Part shown: piece after piece, positions 1 through 9,331 of the stretch
How positions within the stretch are numbered: position 1 is the stretch's first letter
Layout: every line of letters starts with the position of its first letter
Assembly: GCA_019425105.1 (NCBI GenBank)
Contig: JAHYYD010000013.1
Location: forward strand, 1 to 19,884
Length of the DNA stretch: 19,884 nt
Reading direction: 5' to 3'
From: Actinomycetota bacterium
GTDB taxonomy: Bacteria; Actinomycetota; Actinomycetes; Actinomycetales; Actinomycetaceae
Translations under genes and position numbers: made by a program
Notes under the pieces: generated by a model
What the model was told of the DNA's origin: nothing
Database searches by the model: none
The model's input: only the letters and a program-made list of their open reading frames with translations

Positions 1-489
1 GACGACCTCGTCTTCGAAATGGAACTCGTCAAGCAGGTCGATATCAACGTCGACTACATCCTCATGCTCGTCGAACACCACCGAGGCGAGCGCGGGGATG
101 GCGACGACCGGGAAATCCCCGTCGAAATCACGCGTGCCCTCGCCGCTTCACCCGCCCTGCGCGGCAAGCGCGACCTCATCGAAGAGTTCTACCGCCGGGT
201 CTCCCTCAACGGGGACGTCCCCACAGAGTTCGAGTCCTTCATCGCCGCCAAGCGCGACAGCGAACTCGATGCAATCATCGAGGCCGAACGCCTCGGCGAG
301 GGCGCGCGAGACTTCGCGTACGACTCCCTGCGCGAGGGCTACGTCCCCGACGAAGGAACCGGCCTGTCCTCGATCCTCCCGCCGGCCCGCCGCTTCGGTG
401 GCGGTGGCAGCCGCGAAGCCATCCGCTCGCGCGTCCTTGACGCCCTGCGGACCTGGGTCGAACGATTCTCCGGACTCGGAGGACTGTGA
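1..489 (+). CDS. hsdR: Type I restriction enzyme R subunit (HsdR), C-terminal fragment
   Basis: The frame is open from the first base and ends in TGA, so this is the 3' end of a gene that begins outside the window. The visible 162 residues match my recollection of the helical C-terminal region of HsdR: an ELVKQVDINVDYILMLVEHH segment near the left edge, then a helical stretch containing LIEEFYRRV, then a glycine-rich ILPPARRFGGGG turn and a closing helix. In type I systems this region helps dock the translocase/endonuclease subunit on the HsdM-HsdS methyltransferase core. The nuclease and DEAD-box motor motifs would lie upstream and cannot be judged. A strong hairpin follows directly, so this looks like the last gene of its operon. 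Family assignment is by remembered sequence pattern. Confidence 0.88.
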   Translation, partial: DDLVFEMELVKQVDINVDYILMLVEHHRGERGDGDDREIPVEITRALAASPALRGKRDLIEEFYRRVSLNGDVPTEFESFIAAKRDSELDAIIEAERLGEGARDFAYDSLREGYVPDEGTGLSSILPPARRFGGGGSREAIRSRVLDALRTWVERFSGLGGL

Positions 490-497
490 CGAACCTG

Positions 498-528
498 CCC
501 CGGCCTCGTACAACGCACGAGGCCGGGG
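498..528. terminator. Perfect 12-bp hairpin made of two inverted copies of the 12-mer
   Basis: Arms 498-509 (CCCCGGCCTCGT) and 517-528 (ACGAGGCCGGGG) pair perfectly around a 7-nt loop. The hairpin starts 9 nt after the hsdR stop and lies 39 nt from the stop of the convergent gene, so it can serve both as a terminator. There is only a short T-rich flank (GGTTTCGTCT) on the plus side. Both arms are exact copies of the recurring 12-mer ACGAGGCCGGGG. Confidence 0.8.
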
Positions 529-566
529 ACGGTTTCGTCTCCCGCCTGACGGCGCGGAGGGGCAGC

Positions 567-1118
567 TCAGAGGGCGGAGACGAACTCCGCGAGGCGCCTG
601 GCGTGCTCGCACGAACGCTCCACCATGTCGGCGCGCGCCGCCTCATCCGTGCGATTCGCATACGACACCCCGAACAGCGGAAGGCTCCCCGCAAACTCCA
701 TGCCAGTCAGCGCGCACGTCGCCTTCGCGGGCGTCAGCAAGTCATTGAAATCGACGGAATCCGGCGCGTAGTAAGCCTCTGGCGCCCCCGTCGTCACCGA
801 CACCACCAGCTTCTTACCGCGCAGCGCCGTCCCCGTGGACCCGTGGCTAAAACCGCGCACAAACACGTCCTCCATCCACTTCTGCAGCAGCGCCGGCCAG
901 CCATACCACCACAGCGGATACTGCAACACGATCACGTCGGCCGCAGCAAGCTTGTTCTGCTCCGCCTCAACGTCAAACACGTAATCGGGATACAACTCGT
1001 CAAGATGATCAATCTCGACGTCCGGAAGCAGGGACGCCAGCTCCTCCAGGATCGTCTTATTCGCCACCGAATCATCGCCGGTGCGCGGGTGCCCCGACAC
1101 AACCAGAACCTTGGACAT
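567..1118 (-). CDS. Flavodoxin-fold NAD(P)H (quinone) oxidoreductase
   Basis: A 183-residue protein of the Flavodoxin_2 / NAD(P)H dehydrogenase (quinone) family (KefF/KefG, YwrO, MdaB type). The N-terminal strand and phosphate-binding loop are KVLVVSGHPR, and the hallmark segment LQYPLWWYGWPALLQKW contributes to the FMN site and dimer surface. Known members are soluble FMN enzymes that reduce quinones or other electrophiles by two electrons. The start at 1118 (MSKVLVV) is preferred over an ATG 42 bases upstream because GAAAGGA lies about 7 nt before it and the fold begins there. A possible -10 (TAGACT) lies at 1149-1144. Substrate is unknown; a KefG-like role is not supported because no potassium antiporter gene is nearby. 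Confidence 0.85.
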   Translation of the reverse strand: MSKVLVVSGHPRTGDDSVANKTILEELASLLPDVEIDHLDELYPDYVFDVEAEQNKLAAADVIVLQYPLWWYGWPALLQKWMEDVFVRGFSHGSTGTALRGKKLVVSVTTGAPEAYYAPDSVDFNDLLTPAKATCALTGMEFAGSLPLFGVSYANRTDEAARADMVERSCEHARRLAEFVSAL

Positions 1119-1236
1119 CACATTTCCTTTCGTCGATGCCAAAAGTCTACGCCCGCCCAAACCGCCGTGAACAGGGCGTACACACGGGTTTCGCGCGGGG
1201 TGAAGACGCAGAAAAGAAGACGCTTCAACACAGGAC

Positions 1237-1242
1237 TAGAGT
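1237..1242 (+). promoter_or_regulatory. Candidate -10 box for a leaderless transcript of the TSUP gene
   Basis: TAGAGT fits the actinobacterial TANNNT -10 and ends 6 nt before the ATG at 1249, which would place transcription start on or next to the A of ATG. The only SD-like bases (GGAG) are 2 nt from the ATG, too close for normal use. No clear -35 is visible. Confidence 0.5.
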
Positions 1243-1248
1243 GGAGAC

Positions 1249-2049
1249 ATGGCCCACACCGACTCCCAGCCCCTCACCCTGCGCCGCATCCTCCTCGTCA
1301 TCGCGACGGGAGTCGGCGCAGGATTCCTTTCCGGACTCTTCGGAGTGGGCGGTGGCCTCGTCATCGTGCCAGCCCTCATGGCGGTCCTCGGCATGGACCA
1401 GCGCCGCGCCTCTGCAACGTCGCTCGCTGCCATCATCGTCACCGCAGCCGTCGGCTCGGGCACCTATGCTCTCCACGGCGAGGTCTCCTGGGCGGGCGGC
1501 GCGCTCATCGTCGTCGGCGCGCTCATCGGCTCGCAAATCGGCGTGTGGCTCCTGCGCCGCCTCCCCGCGCCCTCCCTTCCCTGGATCCTCATCGGCTTCA
1601 CAGTCTTCGTCATCGTCTCCCAATACCTCCACGTCCCCACGCGTGAGGGGGCCGTCTCGCTGACCCCGGCCTCGTGCGCCCTACTGATCCTGGTGGGCCT
1701 GTGCGCCGGTATCCTCTCAGGCCTGGTCGGCGTGGGCGGCGGATCCGTCATCGTGCCCGGCATGGAACTCGCCGTCGGCGCGGGAGACCTGATCGCGCGC
1801 GGCACGTCCCTCCTCGTCATGATCCCCACCGGCATCGCTGGCACCGTCACCAACCTGCGCCATGGCATGGTCGACCTGCGCGTCGGACTCATCGTCGGCG
1901 CCTCCGCCGCGGCCACGGCCCCCGTCGGGCGCCTCGTCGCCACGCTCGTATCCCCGAGCGTCGGCGCGATCCTCTTCAACATCTTCCTGCTCTCCATCAT
2001 CGCCTCGACGATCTTGAAGATGCGCAAGAAAGCGCGCGCCCAGGGCTAA
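1249..2049 (+). CDS. Sulfite exporter TauE/SafE (TSUP) family permease
   Basis: A 266-residue polytopic membrane protein. The two halves each carry the signature loop of the family: GLFGVGGGLVIVPAL in the first half and GLVGVGGGSVIVPGM in the second, marking an internal duplication. About eight hydrophobic segments can be seen, with a basic tail (KMRKKAR). TSUP proteins move small anions such as sulfite, sulfoacetate or related organosulfur compounds across the cytoplasmic membrane; the substrate cannot be told here. It is divergent from the flavodoxin-fold oxidoreductase across about 130 bases. One antisense copy of the recurring 12-mer lies inside (1664-1675), coding T-P-A-S in the linker between the two halves. 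Confidence 0.9.
   Translation: MAHTDSQPLTLRRILLVIATGVGAGFLSGLFGVGGGLVIVPALMAVLGMDQRRASATSLAAIIVTAAVGSGTYALHGEVSWAGGALIVVGALIGSQIGVWLLRRLPAPSLPWILIGFTVFVIVSQYLHVPTREGAVSLTPASCALLILVGLCAGILSGLVGVGGGSVIVPGMELAVGAGDLIARGTSLLVMIPTGIAGTVTNLRHGMVDLRVGLIVGASAAATAPVGRLVATLVSPSVGAILFNIFLLSIIASTILKMRKKARAQG
1664..1675 (-). repeat. 12-mer ACGAGGCCGGGG, copy inside the TSUP gene
   Basis: Exact copy on the minus strand (CCCCGGCCTCGT on plus). It is antisense to the host gene and falls in the non-conserved linker between the two transporter halves. Confidence 0.85.
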
Positions 2050-2143
2050 ACGATTCCGTGTGGAATAGCGGCTTTGCCTGCGAGTTTCCCCGTTTGATCA
2101 GGGATGTCGTCTTCTGCGCCAGTCGCTCCTACGGTCACCCGGA

Positions 2144-2257
2144 AATTTCGCATGCAATTCCCATCCACTGCTTCGTGGGTGTCATTAGAAAACCGCGTCA
2201 TTCCAACGATCCGATTTCAAAAATCAAAACAGTTGAGAGGGAATTGCATGCGAAATT
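2144..2257. repeat. Perfect 19-bp inverted repeat enclosing 76 bases; MITE remnant or structured RNA
   Basis: AATTTCGCATGCAATTCCC at 2144-2162 is the exact reverse complement of 2239-2257. The enclosed 76 bases (2163-2238) hold two smaller hairpins: CCAC/GTGG at 2165-2178 and a GATTT/AAATC stem within 2213-2225. The 114-bp unit is visibly more A+T-rich than the flanking genes, lies between the TSUP gene and fumC (tail-to-tail), and contains no convincing ORF. I see no target-site duplication. Possible identities are a miniature transposable element, a non-coding RNA with a closing stem, or two inverted copies of an operator (each arm centres on GCATGC). The rest of 2050-2431 shows only the fumC terminator. 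Confidence 0.6.
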
Positions 2258-2366
2258 GGGGAGCGGGCGGGAAATATCGTCAGGAACCCTGGCGTCATGC
2301 CGGGACATGCTGACCTCATGCATAAAACGCACCTCCACCCGCCGCACGGATACCTGCATGCACAAA

Positions 2367-2402
2367 CGGCCCCGACCTCGAAAATGAACGAGGCCGGGGC
2401 CG
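2367..2402. terminator. fumC terminator hairpin containing one 12-mer copy
   Basis: Arms 2367-2380 and 2389-2402 pair over 14 positions with a single A·C mismatch, with an 8-nt loop AAAATGAA. It begins about 29 nt after the fumC stop (minus strand). The right arm contains an exact ACGAGGCCGGGG (2388-2399); the left arm carries its complement with one substitution, as if one arm has drifted. There is only a short T-rich flank (GTTTG). Confidence 0.75.
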
Positions 2403-2431
2403 AAACGTCAGTCGCGAACGCGACTAGCGGA

Positions 2432-3841
<1,410 letters not shown>

Positions 3842-3929
3842 AGGTGGCTCCTTCGCGTAGGGCTTACGTACCCTTCTAGGATAGCGCCGTACGCGCACTG
3901 AGGCGTGGGGCACTCGTCCTAGTCGCTTC

Positions 3930-5264
3930 CTAGCTCAGCGTACGATCCGCGCTGCGTGTTCGGTGCAGCAGCCACCAGGCGCACGCGCACGACAGCGCGA
4001 CGAGTGAGAGCGCCAGCGCGAAGGGCGACAGGGGCATCCACCCGTACAGGGCGGTGGCGCTCACGGGGGCGACGATCCAGGTGATCGCGCCGGTCGCGTT
4101 GATGACGCCGGCGATGCCGCCCTGCTCGCGCGCGCTCACAGCCAGGGAGGCACCCGCCGAGTACCCGGGAGACGCCATGCCCGACGCGACGCCCATCGCG
4201 AACGTCGAGGCAGCCAGCGCCCACAGCGACGGTGCGATCGTCAGGCATGCGAGAGCCACGAGGGCGAGCGTCATGCCCGTGCGCAGCAGCGTGCGCGGGC
4301 TCCATCCCAGGCGAGGCACGACGATCAGCTGCATGAGCATCGCTCCGGCAGCGTTGGCCAGCAGCATGAGCGCGGTGACCGAGACTGCGGGCGCGGGGTC
4401 GAGTCCGCCGCGGTCCTGGACGAGGAATCCCATCGTGATCTGAACGACGCCGTTCGCGAAGTAGATACCGAACACCGAGGCGATCCACGGGGCGATGCGT
4501 CGGTCGGTCCACCGCACGCGCGGGGGCAGTTCGGCGGTGCCCTTCGCACCGCTCGCGTTATCCTCCGCGGGCTCATTCGACGAGGCCGGGGCCGCCTGCT
4601 CGGGTTCCGCGTCCTCACCGGTCAGGCGGGGCAGGCAACTCCTCGGGCCGGTGGATGCTCCGTCGCGGGGCAGCCAGATGAGGGCGATGGCCAGCGCGAT
4701 GAGGACGAAAATCGGCGTGGCGTGCACGGGGCCGAAAATCCACCAGGCACCCAGCGCCGACGAGACGAGGGAGCCAACCATGACGGACAGGTTGATCGCG
4801 CCGGAGAACGCGGACGTGCCGCGCACGCGCGAGGCCTCGTCGGGGGTCACCTCGGCGACGAGGGCCTGGCCCGTCGGCGGGATCGCCGCGACGGCCGCAC
4901 CGAAGAAGGGACCGCGCGCAGCCATGATGGCACCCGCCGCGAGGAAAGCGCCGATGTAACCGGCAGCCCGCGCCCACACGGCCGCCGAGAAGAGCGTGCC
5001 CGCCGTGAGTGCCAATAAGAGCGCCAACAGGATGACGCGCCTGCGCCCCCACGCGATCGAACGGCGTCCCCAGAACTGGCTGAGCGCCGTCACCGCGGCG
5101 GCCGCCAAGGAAACAGCCGCGCCCACGATCCACTCGGGCAGGTTCAGAGCGCGCGACAGGGGAGCGATCGACACGTTGAGCATGTTCTGAGCCGTGTACG
5201 TAAACAGCGCGATCGCCACGAGCGCGCGCAGCGTCGGATTCGTCAGCAAGGGTGATGAGGGCAC
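3930..5264 (-). CDS. Major facilitator superfamily transporter
   Basis: A 444-residue MFS-type permease with about twelve hydrophobic segments in two halves, and the cytoplasmic motif-A-like loop [13 protein letters not shown] between segments 2 and 3. The halves are joined by a long polar loop (about residues 201-258) that is acidic and Ala/Pro/Ser-rich. The substrate is unknown; the overall pattern resembles drug/proton antiporters of the DHA type, which is inference. The start is a GTG at 5264 preceded by TAGGAT and a 5-nt spacer, with no Shine-Dalgarno, suggesting a leaderless message. It sits between the dfrA terminator and fumC. The polar loop holds an antisense 12-mer copy (A-P-A-S-S). 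Confidence 0.88.
   Translation of the reverse strand: MPSSPLLTNPTLRALVAIALFTYTAQNMLNVSIAPLSRALNLPEWIVGAAVSLAAAAVTALSQFWGRRSIAWGRRRVILLALLLALTAGTLFSAAVWARAAGYIGAFLAAGAIMAARGPFFGAAVAAIPPTGQALVAEVTPDEASRVRGTSAFSGAINLSVMVGSLVSSALGAWWIFGPVHATPIFVLIALAIALIWLPRDGASTGPRSCLPRLTGEDAEPEQAAPASSNEPAEDNASGAKGTAELPPRVRWTDRRIAPWIASVFGIYFANGVVQITMGFLVQDRGGLDPAPAVSVTALMLLANAAGAMLMQLIVVPRLGWSPRTLLRTGMTLALVALACLTIAPSLWALAASTFAMGVASGMASPGYSAGASLAVSAREQGGIAGVINATGAITWIVAPVSATALYGWMPLSPFALALSLVALSCACAWWLLHRTRSADRTLS
4580..4591 (+). repeat. 12-mer ACGAGGCCGGGG, copy inside the MFS gene
   Basis: Exact copy on plus, antisense to the host gene. It codes P-A-S within the polar, probably disordered loop between the two transporter halves, a position tolerant of sequence change. 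Confidence 0.85.
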
Positions 5265-5269
5265 AGTGC

Positions 5270-5275
5270 ATCCTA
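5270..5275 (-). promoter_or_regulatory. Candidate -10 box for the MFS gene
   Basis: TAGGAT on the minus strand ends 5 nt before the GTG at 5264, and no Shine-Dalgarno is seen. It lies immediately past the dfrA-side terminator hairpin, as expected for an independent transcription unit. Confidence 0.45.
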
Positions 5276-5280
5276 CGACG

Positions 5281-5307
5281 AAGGCCCCGCGCGATGCGCG
5301 GGGCCTT
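5281..5307. terminator. 12-bp GC-rich hairpin after the osmC-thyA-dfrA operon
   Basis: Arms 5281-5292 (AAGGCCCCGCGC) and 5296-5307 pair perfectly around a GAT triloop, 29 nt past the dfrA stop. There is no T-tract on the minus strand. Unlike several other gene-end hairpins here, it is not built from the 12-mer. Confidence 0.75.
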
Positions 5308-5336
5308 GCCGGACAGGTATCGAAACGGGAAAACGC

Positions 5337-5870
5337 TTAGCGCTGCACCCAGGTGCTCACCTTCCAGCGTCCGTCGCCTGAGCGCTCACGCCACTCGGCG
5401 TCGCTGCGTTCCTCGTCCCTGCGCCACAGCGCCGGATCCAGCGGCGGCGCGTACACGAACGTCGAACCCTCGGGCGCGCTCGCGGCCACGTCCAGATCGA
5501 GGTCGGTGACCACGGCCTCGTCCAAGAGCGGGAGAGTCTGCGCATAGAGCTGCGCCCCACCCGTGATCCAGATGTAGGGGGCGTCCGTGCGCGCCGTTTC
5601 CTCGCGCGCGATCTGGAGCGCCTCATCGACGGAGGAGACGACGAGTGCACCCTCAGCCTCGTACCCGGGCGTGCGGGTGATGACGATGTTCGTGCGGCCC
5701 GGCAGGGCGCGACCCAGGGCCTCCCACGAGCGGCGGCCCATGATGATCGGGCAGCCCATCGTGGACTCCTTAAAATGACGGAAATCCGCGGGAACATGCC
5801 AGGACATGGCAGTGCCCGTCCCGATGATCCCGTTGCTATCCTGCGCCCAAATCGCGGCGAGTTTCGTCAT
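5337..5870 (-). CDS. folA: Dihydrofolate reductase
   Basis: A 177-residue DHFR that reduces dihydrofolate to tetrahydrofolate with NADPH. Visible family motifs are [14 protein letters not shown] at the N terminus, [13 protein letters not shown] with the catalytic acid at D29, the MGRRSW cofactor motif and WITGGAQLY. The ATG at 5870 overlaps the thyA stop (ATGA), so translation is coupled to thyA, whose reaction produces the dihydrofolate this enzyme recycles. It is the last gene of osmC-thyA-dfrA and is followed by a strong hairpin. It could also be named dfrA; it looks like the chromosomal housekeeping enzyme and nothing suggests an acquired resistance version. Confidence 0.95.
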   Translation of the reverse strand: MTKLAAIWAQDSNGIIGTGTAMSWHVPADFRHFKESTMGCPIIMGRRSWEALGRALPGRTNIVITRTPGYEAEGALVVSSVDEALQIAREETARTDAPYIWITGGAQLYAQTLPLLDEAVVTDLDLDVAASAPEGSTFVYAPPLDPALWRRDEERSDAEWRERSGDGRWKVSTWVQR

Positions 5871-6670
5871 ACGGCGACCGGAGCCTTGATCGTGGGGTGA
5901 TGCTGGTAGTCCGTCACCGAAATGTCATCGAAGGAGTACTCGAACATCGACGGAGCGTGTCCGAGCTCCAGGCGCGGGAACGGGTACGGCTCGCGGCTCA
6001 GCTGCTCGGTCACCTGCTCCGTGTGGTTGGAGTAGATGTGGCAGTCCCCGCCCGTCCAAATGAAGTCGCCGACCTCAAGGCCCGCCTGCTGGGCGAACAT
6101 GTGGGTGAGCAGCGAGTAGGACGCGATGTTGAAGGGCACGCCCAGGAACATGTCCGCGCTGCGCTGGTAGAGCTGCAGCGACAGGCGGCCGTCGGCCACG
6201 TACAGCTGGAAGAACGCGTGGCAGGGCTCGAGCGCCATTTCGGGCAGGTCGCCGACGTTCCACGCGGAGACCACCATGCGGCGCGAATCCGGGTTCGTCT
6301 TGAGCGTTTCGAGGACCTGGGAGATCTGGTCGATACGGCGGCCGTCCCCGGCGTTCCACGAACGCCACTGGACGCCGTACACCGGGCCCAGCTCACCGTC
6401 CTCGTCCGCCCATTCGTTCCAGATGCGGATCCCGTTGTCCTGGAGCCAGGACACGTTCGAGGAACCGGAGAGGAACCACAGGAGTTCGCCGACGACCGAC
6501 TTGAGGTGTACGCGCTTCGTCGTGATCAGCGGGAAGCCCTTGGACAGGTCGTAGCGCAGCTGCGCCCCGAACAGGGAACGCGTGCCCGTGCCGGTGCGGT
6601 CACCCTTGGGGGTGCCCTCGCGCATAATGCGCGCCAGCAGGTTCTCGTACTGGCGGTCGACGGCGCTCAC
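5867..6670 (-). CDS. thyA: Thymidylate synthase
   Basis: A 267-residue ThyA that methylates dUMP to dTMP using methylene-tetrahydrofolate. The nucleophile is C150 in [12 protein letters not shown]; other family blocks are [27 protein letters not shown] and the folate/dUMP segment [17 protein letters not shown]. The start is a GTG at 6670 ([12 protein letters not shown]), one base after the osmC TGA; a longer reading would run through osmC in the wrong frame. There is no clear Shine-Dalgarno, so translation probably re-initiates from osmC. It overlaps dfrA by ATGA. Length is close to the 264 residues of E. coli ThyA. Confidence 0.96.
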   Translation of the reverse strand: MSAVDRQYENLLARIMREGTPKGDRTGTGTRSLFGAQLRYDLSKGFPLITTKRVHLKSVVGELLWFLSGSSNVSWLQDNGIRIWNEWADEDGELGPVYGVQWRSWNAGDGRRIDQISQVLETLKTNPDSRRMVVSAWNVGDLPEMALEPCHAFFQLYVADGRLSLQLYQRSADMFLGVPFNIASYSLLTHMFAQQAGLEVGDFIWTGGDCHIYSNHTEQVTEQLSREPYPFPRLELGHAPSMFEYSFDDISVTDYQHHPTIKAPVAV

Positions 6671-6671
6671 G

Positions 6672-7097
6672 TCAGTCGATCCGCTCGTTCGTCCACGTGT
6701 GCGAGGCCGGCAGAGCCTGGTCGACGACCGAGTGCTCGATCGTGCAGTTGCGCTTGATTGCGGCATCGGCGCGACGCTTGAGATCCTCGATCTCCTCGTC
6801 GGACAGGGCAGACATGTCCTGGACCAGCTCGACGTCCACGTGCGTGAAACGATCATTCTGCTGGTCGTAGTCGCCGGAGACGCCGACGAACTGCTCGAAA
6901 TCGTCGCCCAGGCGAGCCGCCATGCGGGCATCCGAGCTCATCGCGTTGCAGCCCGCGATCGCGAGCTTGAGCAGGTCGCCGGGGGAGAAGAGGCCGGGGC
7001 CGTGACCGATGCGGATCTCGGCGCCGTCCTGGTTGCGGGCGACGTACTGACGCACGCCCGTGCGCTGCATGTACAGGGACTTCGGGGTATCACTCAT
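6672..7097 (-). CDS. OsmC/Ohr family protein
   Basis: A 141-residue OsmC-like protein. The two cysteines expected of the family are C50 ([13 protein letters not shown]) and C118 ([10 protein letters not shown]), 68 residues apart, in line with the catalytic pair that reduces organic hydroperoxides in OsmC and Ohr. The TIEHSV segment around the second cysteine is typical. The protein is cytosolic. It is the first gene of osmC-thyA-dfrA. The ATG at 7097 lacks an obvious Shine-Dalgarno, and a CACAAT element ends 7 nt before it, so this may also be leaderless. Whether it acts as a peroxidase or in another redox role is open. It carries a core copy of the recurring motif (6990-6999). Confidence 0.88.
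   Translation of the reverse strand: MSDTPKSLYMQRTGVRQYVARNQDGAEIRIGHGPGLFSPGDLLKLAIAGCNAMSSDARMAARLGDDFEQFVGVSGDYDQQNDRFTHVDVELVQDMSALSDEEIEDLKRRADAAIKRNCTIEHSVVDQALPASHTWTNERID
6990..6999 (+). repeat. 10-base core GAGGCCGGGG inside osmC
   Basis: Matches the core of the 12-mer but is preceded by AA rather than AC. It is antisense to the host gene and read in a different frame (G-P-G-L) from the other coding copies. It may be a chance match. Confidence 0.5.
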
Positions 7098-7125
7098 GGG
7101 AACTATTGTGTCGCGAAAAGACCCC

Positions 7126-7154
7126 GCCCGCCCAGTAACGTGCGCTGGGCGGGC
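7126..7154 (-). terminator. Terminator of the DUF2505-like gene
   Basis: Perfect 10-bp stem (7126-7135 with 7145-7154) and a 9-nt loop, 29 nt past the stop. On the minus strand it is followed by GGGGTCTTTTCG, a short T-run, so it looks like an intrinsic terminator separating this gene from osmC. Confidence 0.8.
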
Positions 7155-7183
7155 CGGGTTCCTCGTAGAGCGTAGAAAAAGCT

Positions 7184-7666
7184 TTAGCGATGCTCCTCCA
7201 ACCACTGCGCGGCGCTCGCCTGCTCGTTGTCGGTCAGGCGACTCACGCGGGCCACCGCCTCCTTCTCGATGCGTCCGCCCAGCAGGGGCACGCGCACCGA
7301 CAGGTTGCCGCTCACCTCGCGGGCTGAGCCCGCATCGGTTGGGGTCAGCGTGGACGTGGCCTCGACGGACACGGGCGCGCCGTCCACGGCCACGGACGTG
7401 CGGGAGGTGGCCCCGGCCTCGTTGAGTGTCCACTCCTCGGTGAAAGTGACGCGCAGATCGGACTTGACAAAGCGCGCGGCCGCCGCCGGGATCAGCTCGG
7501 GGCGCACGGTGCCCGCGTACGACGCGCGCTGGCCCTCCACCGACACGGTCGTCGAGCCTTCCACGACAAACCGGCCGAAGCGTCGCTCCAGGTAGTCGGG
7601 GGTCAGGTACATGGCGACGACCTCGTCGACCGTACCGGGGTAAGAAATAGACTGCGTGAATTGCAT
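7184..7666 (-). CDS. DUF2505-like (SRPBCC fold) protein
   Basis: A 160-residue soluble protein. It begins MQFTQSISYPGTVDEVVAMY and contains LTPDYLERRFGRF and a C-terminal helix with ASAAQWLEEH, a pattern I associate with actinobacterial DUF2505 proteins, which are predicted to have the hydrophobic-pocket START/SRPBCC fold. No enzymatic function is established and I assign none. The start at 7666 is chosen because CAGGAGAG lies just upstream and the first strand begins there; the upstream extension is arginine-rich and unlikely. It is transcribed alone, divergent from the kinase gene over 97 bases. It holds a sense copy of the 12-mer coding N-E-A-G. Confidence 0.75.
   Translation of the reverse strand: MQFTQSISYPGTVDEVVAMYLTPDYLERRFGRFVVEGSTTVSVEGQRASYAGTVRPELIPAAAARFVKSDLRVTFTEEWTLNEAGATSRTSVAVDGAPVSVEATSTLTPTDAGSAREVSGNLSVRVPLLGGRIEKEAVARVSRLTDNEQASAAQWLEEHR
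7411..7422 (-). repeat. 12-mer ACGAGGCCGGGG, copy inside the DUF2505-like gene
   Basis: Exact copy in sense orientation, read AAC GAG GCC GGG GCC (N-E-A-G-A), probably in a turn between strands. Confidence 0.85.
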
Positions 7667-7751
7667 GGCTCTCCTGACGTGATAACCAGCGCCGAAGCGT
7701 GTCCCGGCGCTCATTTACAACGAAGGTCCGCCCTCGCGGCCCCACTCCCTT

Positions 7752-7757
7752 TAGAGT
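7752..7757 (+). promoter_or_regulatory. Candidate -10 box for a leaderless pdtaS-like transcript
   Basis: TAGAGT followed by a 6-nt spacer and the ATG at 7764, the same hexamer and spacing as in front of the TSUP gene. No Shine-Dalgarno is visible. Confidence 0.5.
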
Positions 7758-7763
7758 AGATGC

Positions 7764-9224
7764 ATGCGTAGTCTCATGCAGTTAGCTGAAGAAGCCTCTT
7801 CGACGCCGTTGTCGGAGCAGGACATCGATTGGCTGCACCTCCTCCTCGCGGACTGGCAGGTGCTCGCTGACCTGGCGGCCGCCGACCTGGTTTTGTGGCT
7901 GCCCGCCGACGACGGGCGCTTCATTGCCGCCGCCCACTGCCGCCCCGCGACCTCCGCGACCGTCCACGTGGACGACATCATCGGCCTGCACCTGCCCGCC
8001 GCCCGCGAAATCGATCTGCGTCGCGCCCTGCAGTCTGGGGAGGTCGTGCGCTCGACGGCCGCGCGCTGGGCGGGCACGTACTCGATGATGGAAACATGCG
8101 TGCCCGTGTGCCACGACGGGCGCATCATCGCCGTCGTCACCCGCGAGGCGAACCTGTCGAGCCCGCGCCTGTCCCTCGGTTTTGAAGGATGGACGGTGGC
8201 GGCTGCCGACACCCTGTGCCAGATGATGGCGCGCGGCGAATACCCCTACGACTCGACCCCGCAGGTCACCTCCCACGGTGTCCCGCGCGTCCTCGACGGA
8301 GCCCTCCTGCTCGATGCGGAGGGGCGCGTCCAGCACGCGACACCTAACGCTGTGTCCTGTCTGCGCCGCCTCGGCATCCGCACGCACGTGACCGGCAAGG
8401 TCCTCGCTCAGGAGATCACCGAGGTCATCGGCGAGGGGACCCTCATCGAAGAATCCATGGCGGTCGTTGTCATGGGCCGAGCCTCCTGGCGCGTCGAGAT
8501 CGCCGCGCGCGCCTCCACCGTCAGCATGCGCGCCCTGCCCCTGGTCAACGGGCGCAAGCGCCTGGGCGCCGTCATCCTCACGCGCGACGTGTCCGAGGTG
8601 CACCGACACGAGCAGGAACTGATGACGAAGGACGCGACGATCCGCGAGATCCACCACCGCGTGAAGAACAACCTGCAGACCGTGTCCGCCCTGCTGCGAC
8701 TCCAGTCGCGCCGCTCCTCCGAGGAAGCGGTCAAGGTGGCGCTTGCCGAGGCCGAGCGTCGCGTGCAGGCGATCGCGACCGTGCACGCCGCCCTGTCGCA
8801 GAACGTGGATGAGTCGGTGGACTTCGACGAGGTCGCGCGCACGATCGTGCGCATGGCCGGTGCGATCGCCTCGACGGACCACGCCGTTGAGGTCATCACG
8901 ACCGGTAGCTTCGGTACCATTCAGGCCGACCAGGCCCAGGCTCTGGCGACCGTCCTCAACGAGCTGGTCGCCAACTCTGTCGAGCACGGCCTCGCGGACC
9001 GTGATGGCCTTATCGAGGTGCGCGCCGAACGCCTGGGCTCGTCCATGACGGTGACCGTCGCAGACAATGGCGTGGGCTTCGTGCCGGGTACGCCGATGAG
9101 TGGCCTGGGCACGCAGATCGTCCATCAGATGGTGCGTGGCGAGCTCAAGGGCTCCATCGAGTGGGCCCCGCGTGAGGGCGGCGGCACGCTCGTGACGCTC
9201 CACGCGAACCTGGACCCCGCCTGA
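7764..9224 (+). CDS. pdtaS: PdtaS-type cytosolic sensor histidine kinase
   Basis: A 486-residue kinase with no membrane segment. Residues about 1-155 form a GAF-like sensor region and about 175-280 a PAS-like region. The HisKA_2 dimerisation motif IREIHHRVKNNLQTVSALLRLQSRR follows, with the phospho-acceptor at H297/H298. The HATPase domain has the N-box around LNELVANSVEHG (N399, N404), the G1 box DNGVGF (D434) and a G2-like GLGTQIV. This is the PdtaS architecture; in M. tuberculosis PdtaS phosphorylates the RNA-binding antiterminator PdtaR. No pdtaR lies in the window. The adjacent convergent whiB1 matches the M. tuberculosis arrangement (Rv3219/Rv3220c), which supports orthology. Confidence 0.9.
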   Translation: MRSLMQLAEEASSTPLSEQDIDWLHLLLADWQVLADLAAADLVLWLPADDGRFIAAAHCRPATSATVHVDDIIGLHLPAAREIDLRRALQSGEVVRSTAARWAGTYSMMETCVPVCHDGRIIAVVTREANLSSPRLSLGFEGWTVAAADTLCQMMARGEYPYDSTPQVTSHGVPRVLDGALLLDAEGRVQHATPNAVSCLRRLGIRTHVTGKVLAQEITEVIGEGTLIEESMAVVVMGRASWRVEIAARASTVSMRALPLVNGRKRLGAVILTRDVSEVHRHEQELMTKDATIREIHHRVKNNLQTVSALLRLQSRRSSEEAVKVALAEAERRVQAIATVHAALSQNVDESVDFDEVARTIVRMAGAIASTDHAVEVITTGSFGTIQADQAQALATVLNELVANSVEHGLADRDGLIEVRAERLGSSMTVTVADNGVGFVPGTPMSGLGTQIVHQMVRGELKGSIEWAPREGGGTLVTLHANLDPA

Positions 9225-9263
9225 CGGGGTCCGCGCGGGCTGGCTCAACGTTTCACCTATGAA

Positions 9264-9298
9264 CGAGGCCGGGGATCCATGGTGGATCTCCGGCCTTG
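9264..9298. terminator. Shared terminator between pdtaS and whiB1, containing one 12-mer copy
   Basis: Arms 9266-9279 and 9283-9296 pair over 14 bp with one G·U, loop TGG, extendable by two pairs to 9264/9298. It lies between the stops of two convergent genes. The left arm contains an exact ACGAGGCCGGGG (9263-9274), extended to a 16-base match (ATGAACGAGGCCGGGG) with the copy at the fumC terminator. The right arm is only partly conserved. Poly-T is weak on both sides. Confidence 0.78.
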
Positions 9299-9331
9299 AT
9301 CGTTGGTGCGCCGCGGGGCGGCGGTGGTCTG

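Noticed and set aside
1..489. A complete restriction-modification or defence island at the left edge
   Set aside because: Only the HsdR tail is visible; hsdM, hsdS and any neighbouring defence genes would be outside the window and cannot be claimed.
2104..2313. Possible 69-residue plus-strand protein in the gene-free gap
   Set aside because: It runs across both arms of the inverted repeat, has no Shine-Dalgarno, and its composition does not resemble the neighbouring genes.
7782..9248. 488-codon minus-strand frame opposite the pdtaS-like kinase
   Set aside because: The His-rich, Arg-rich composition is typical of antisense frames in high-G+C genes, and the plus frame has all kinase motifs.
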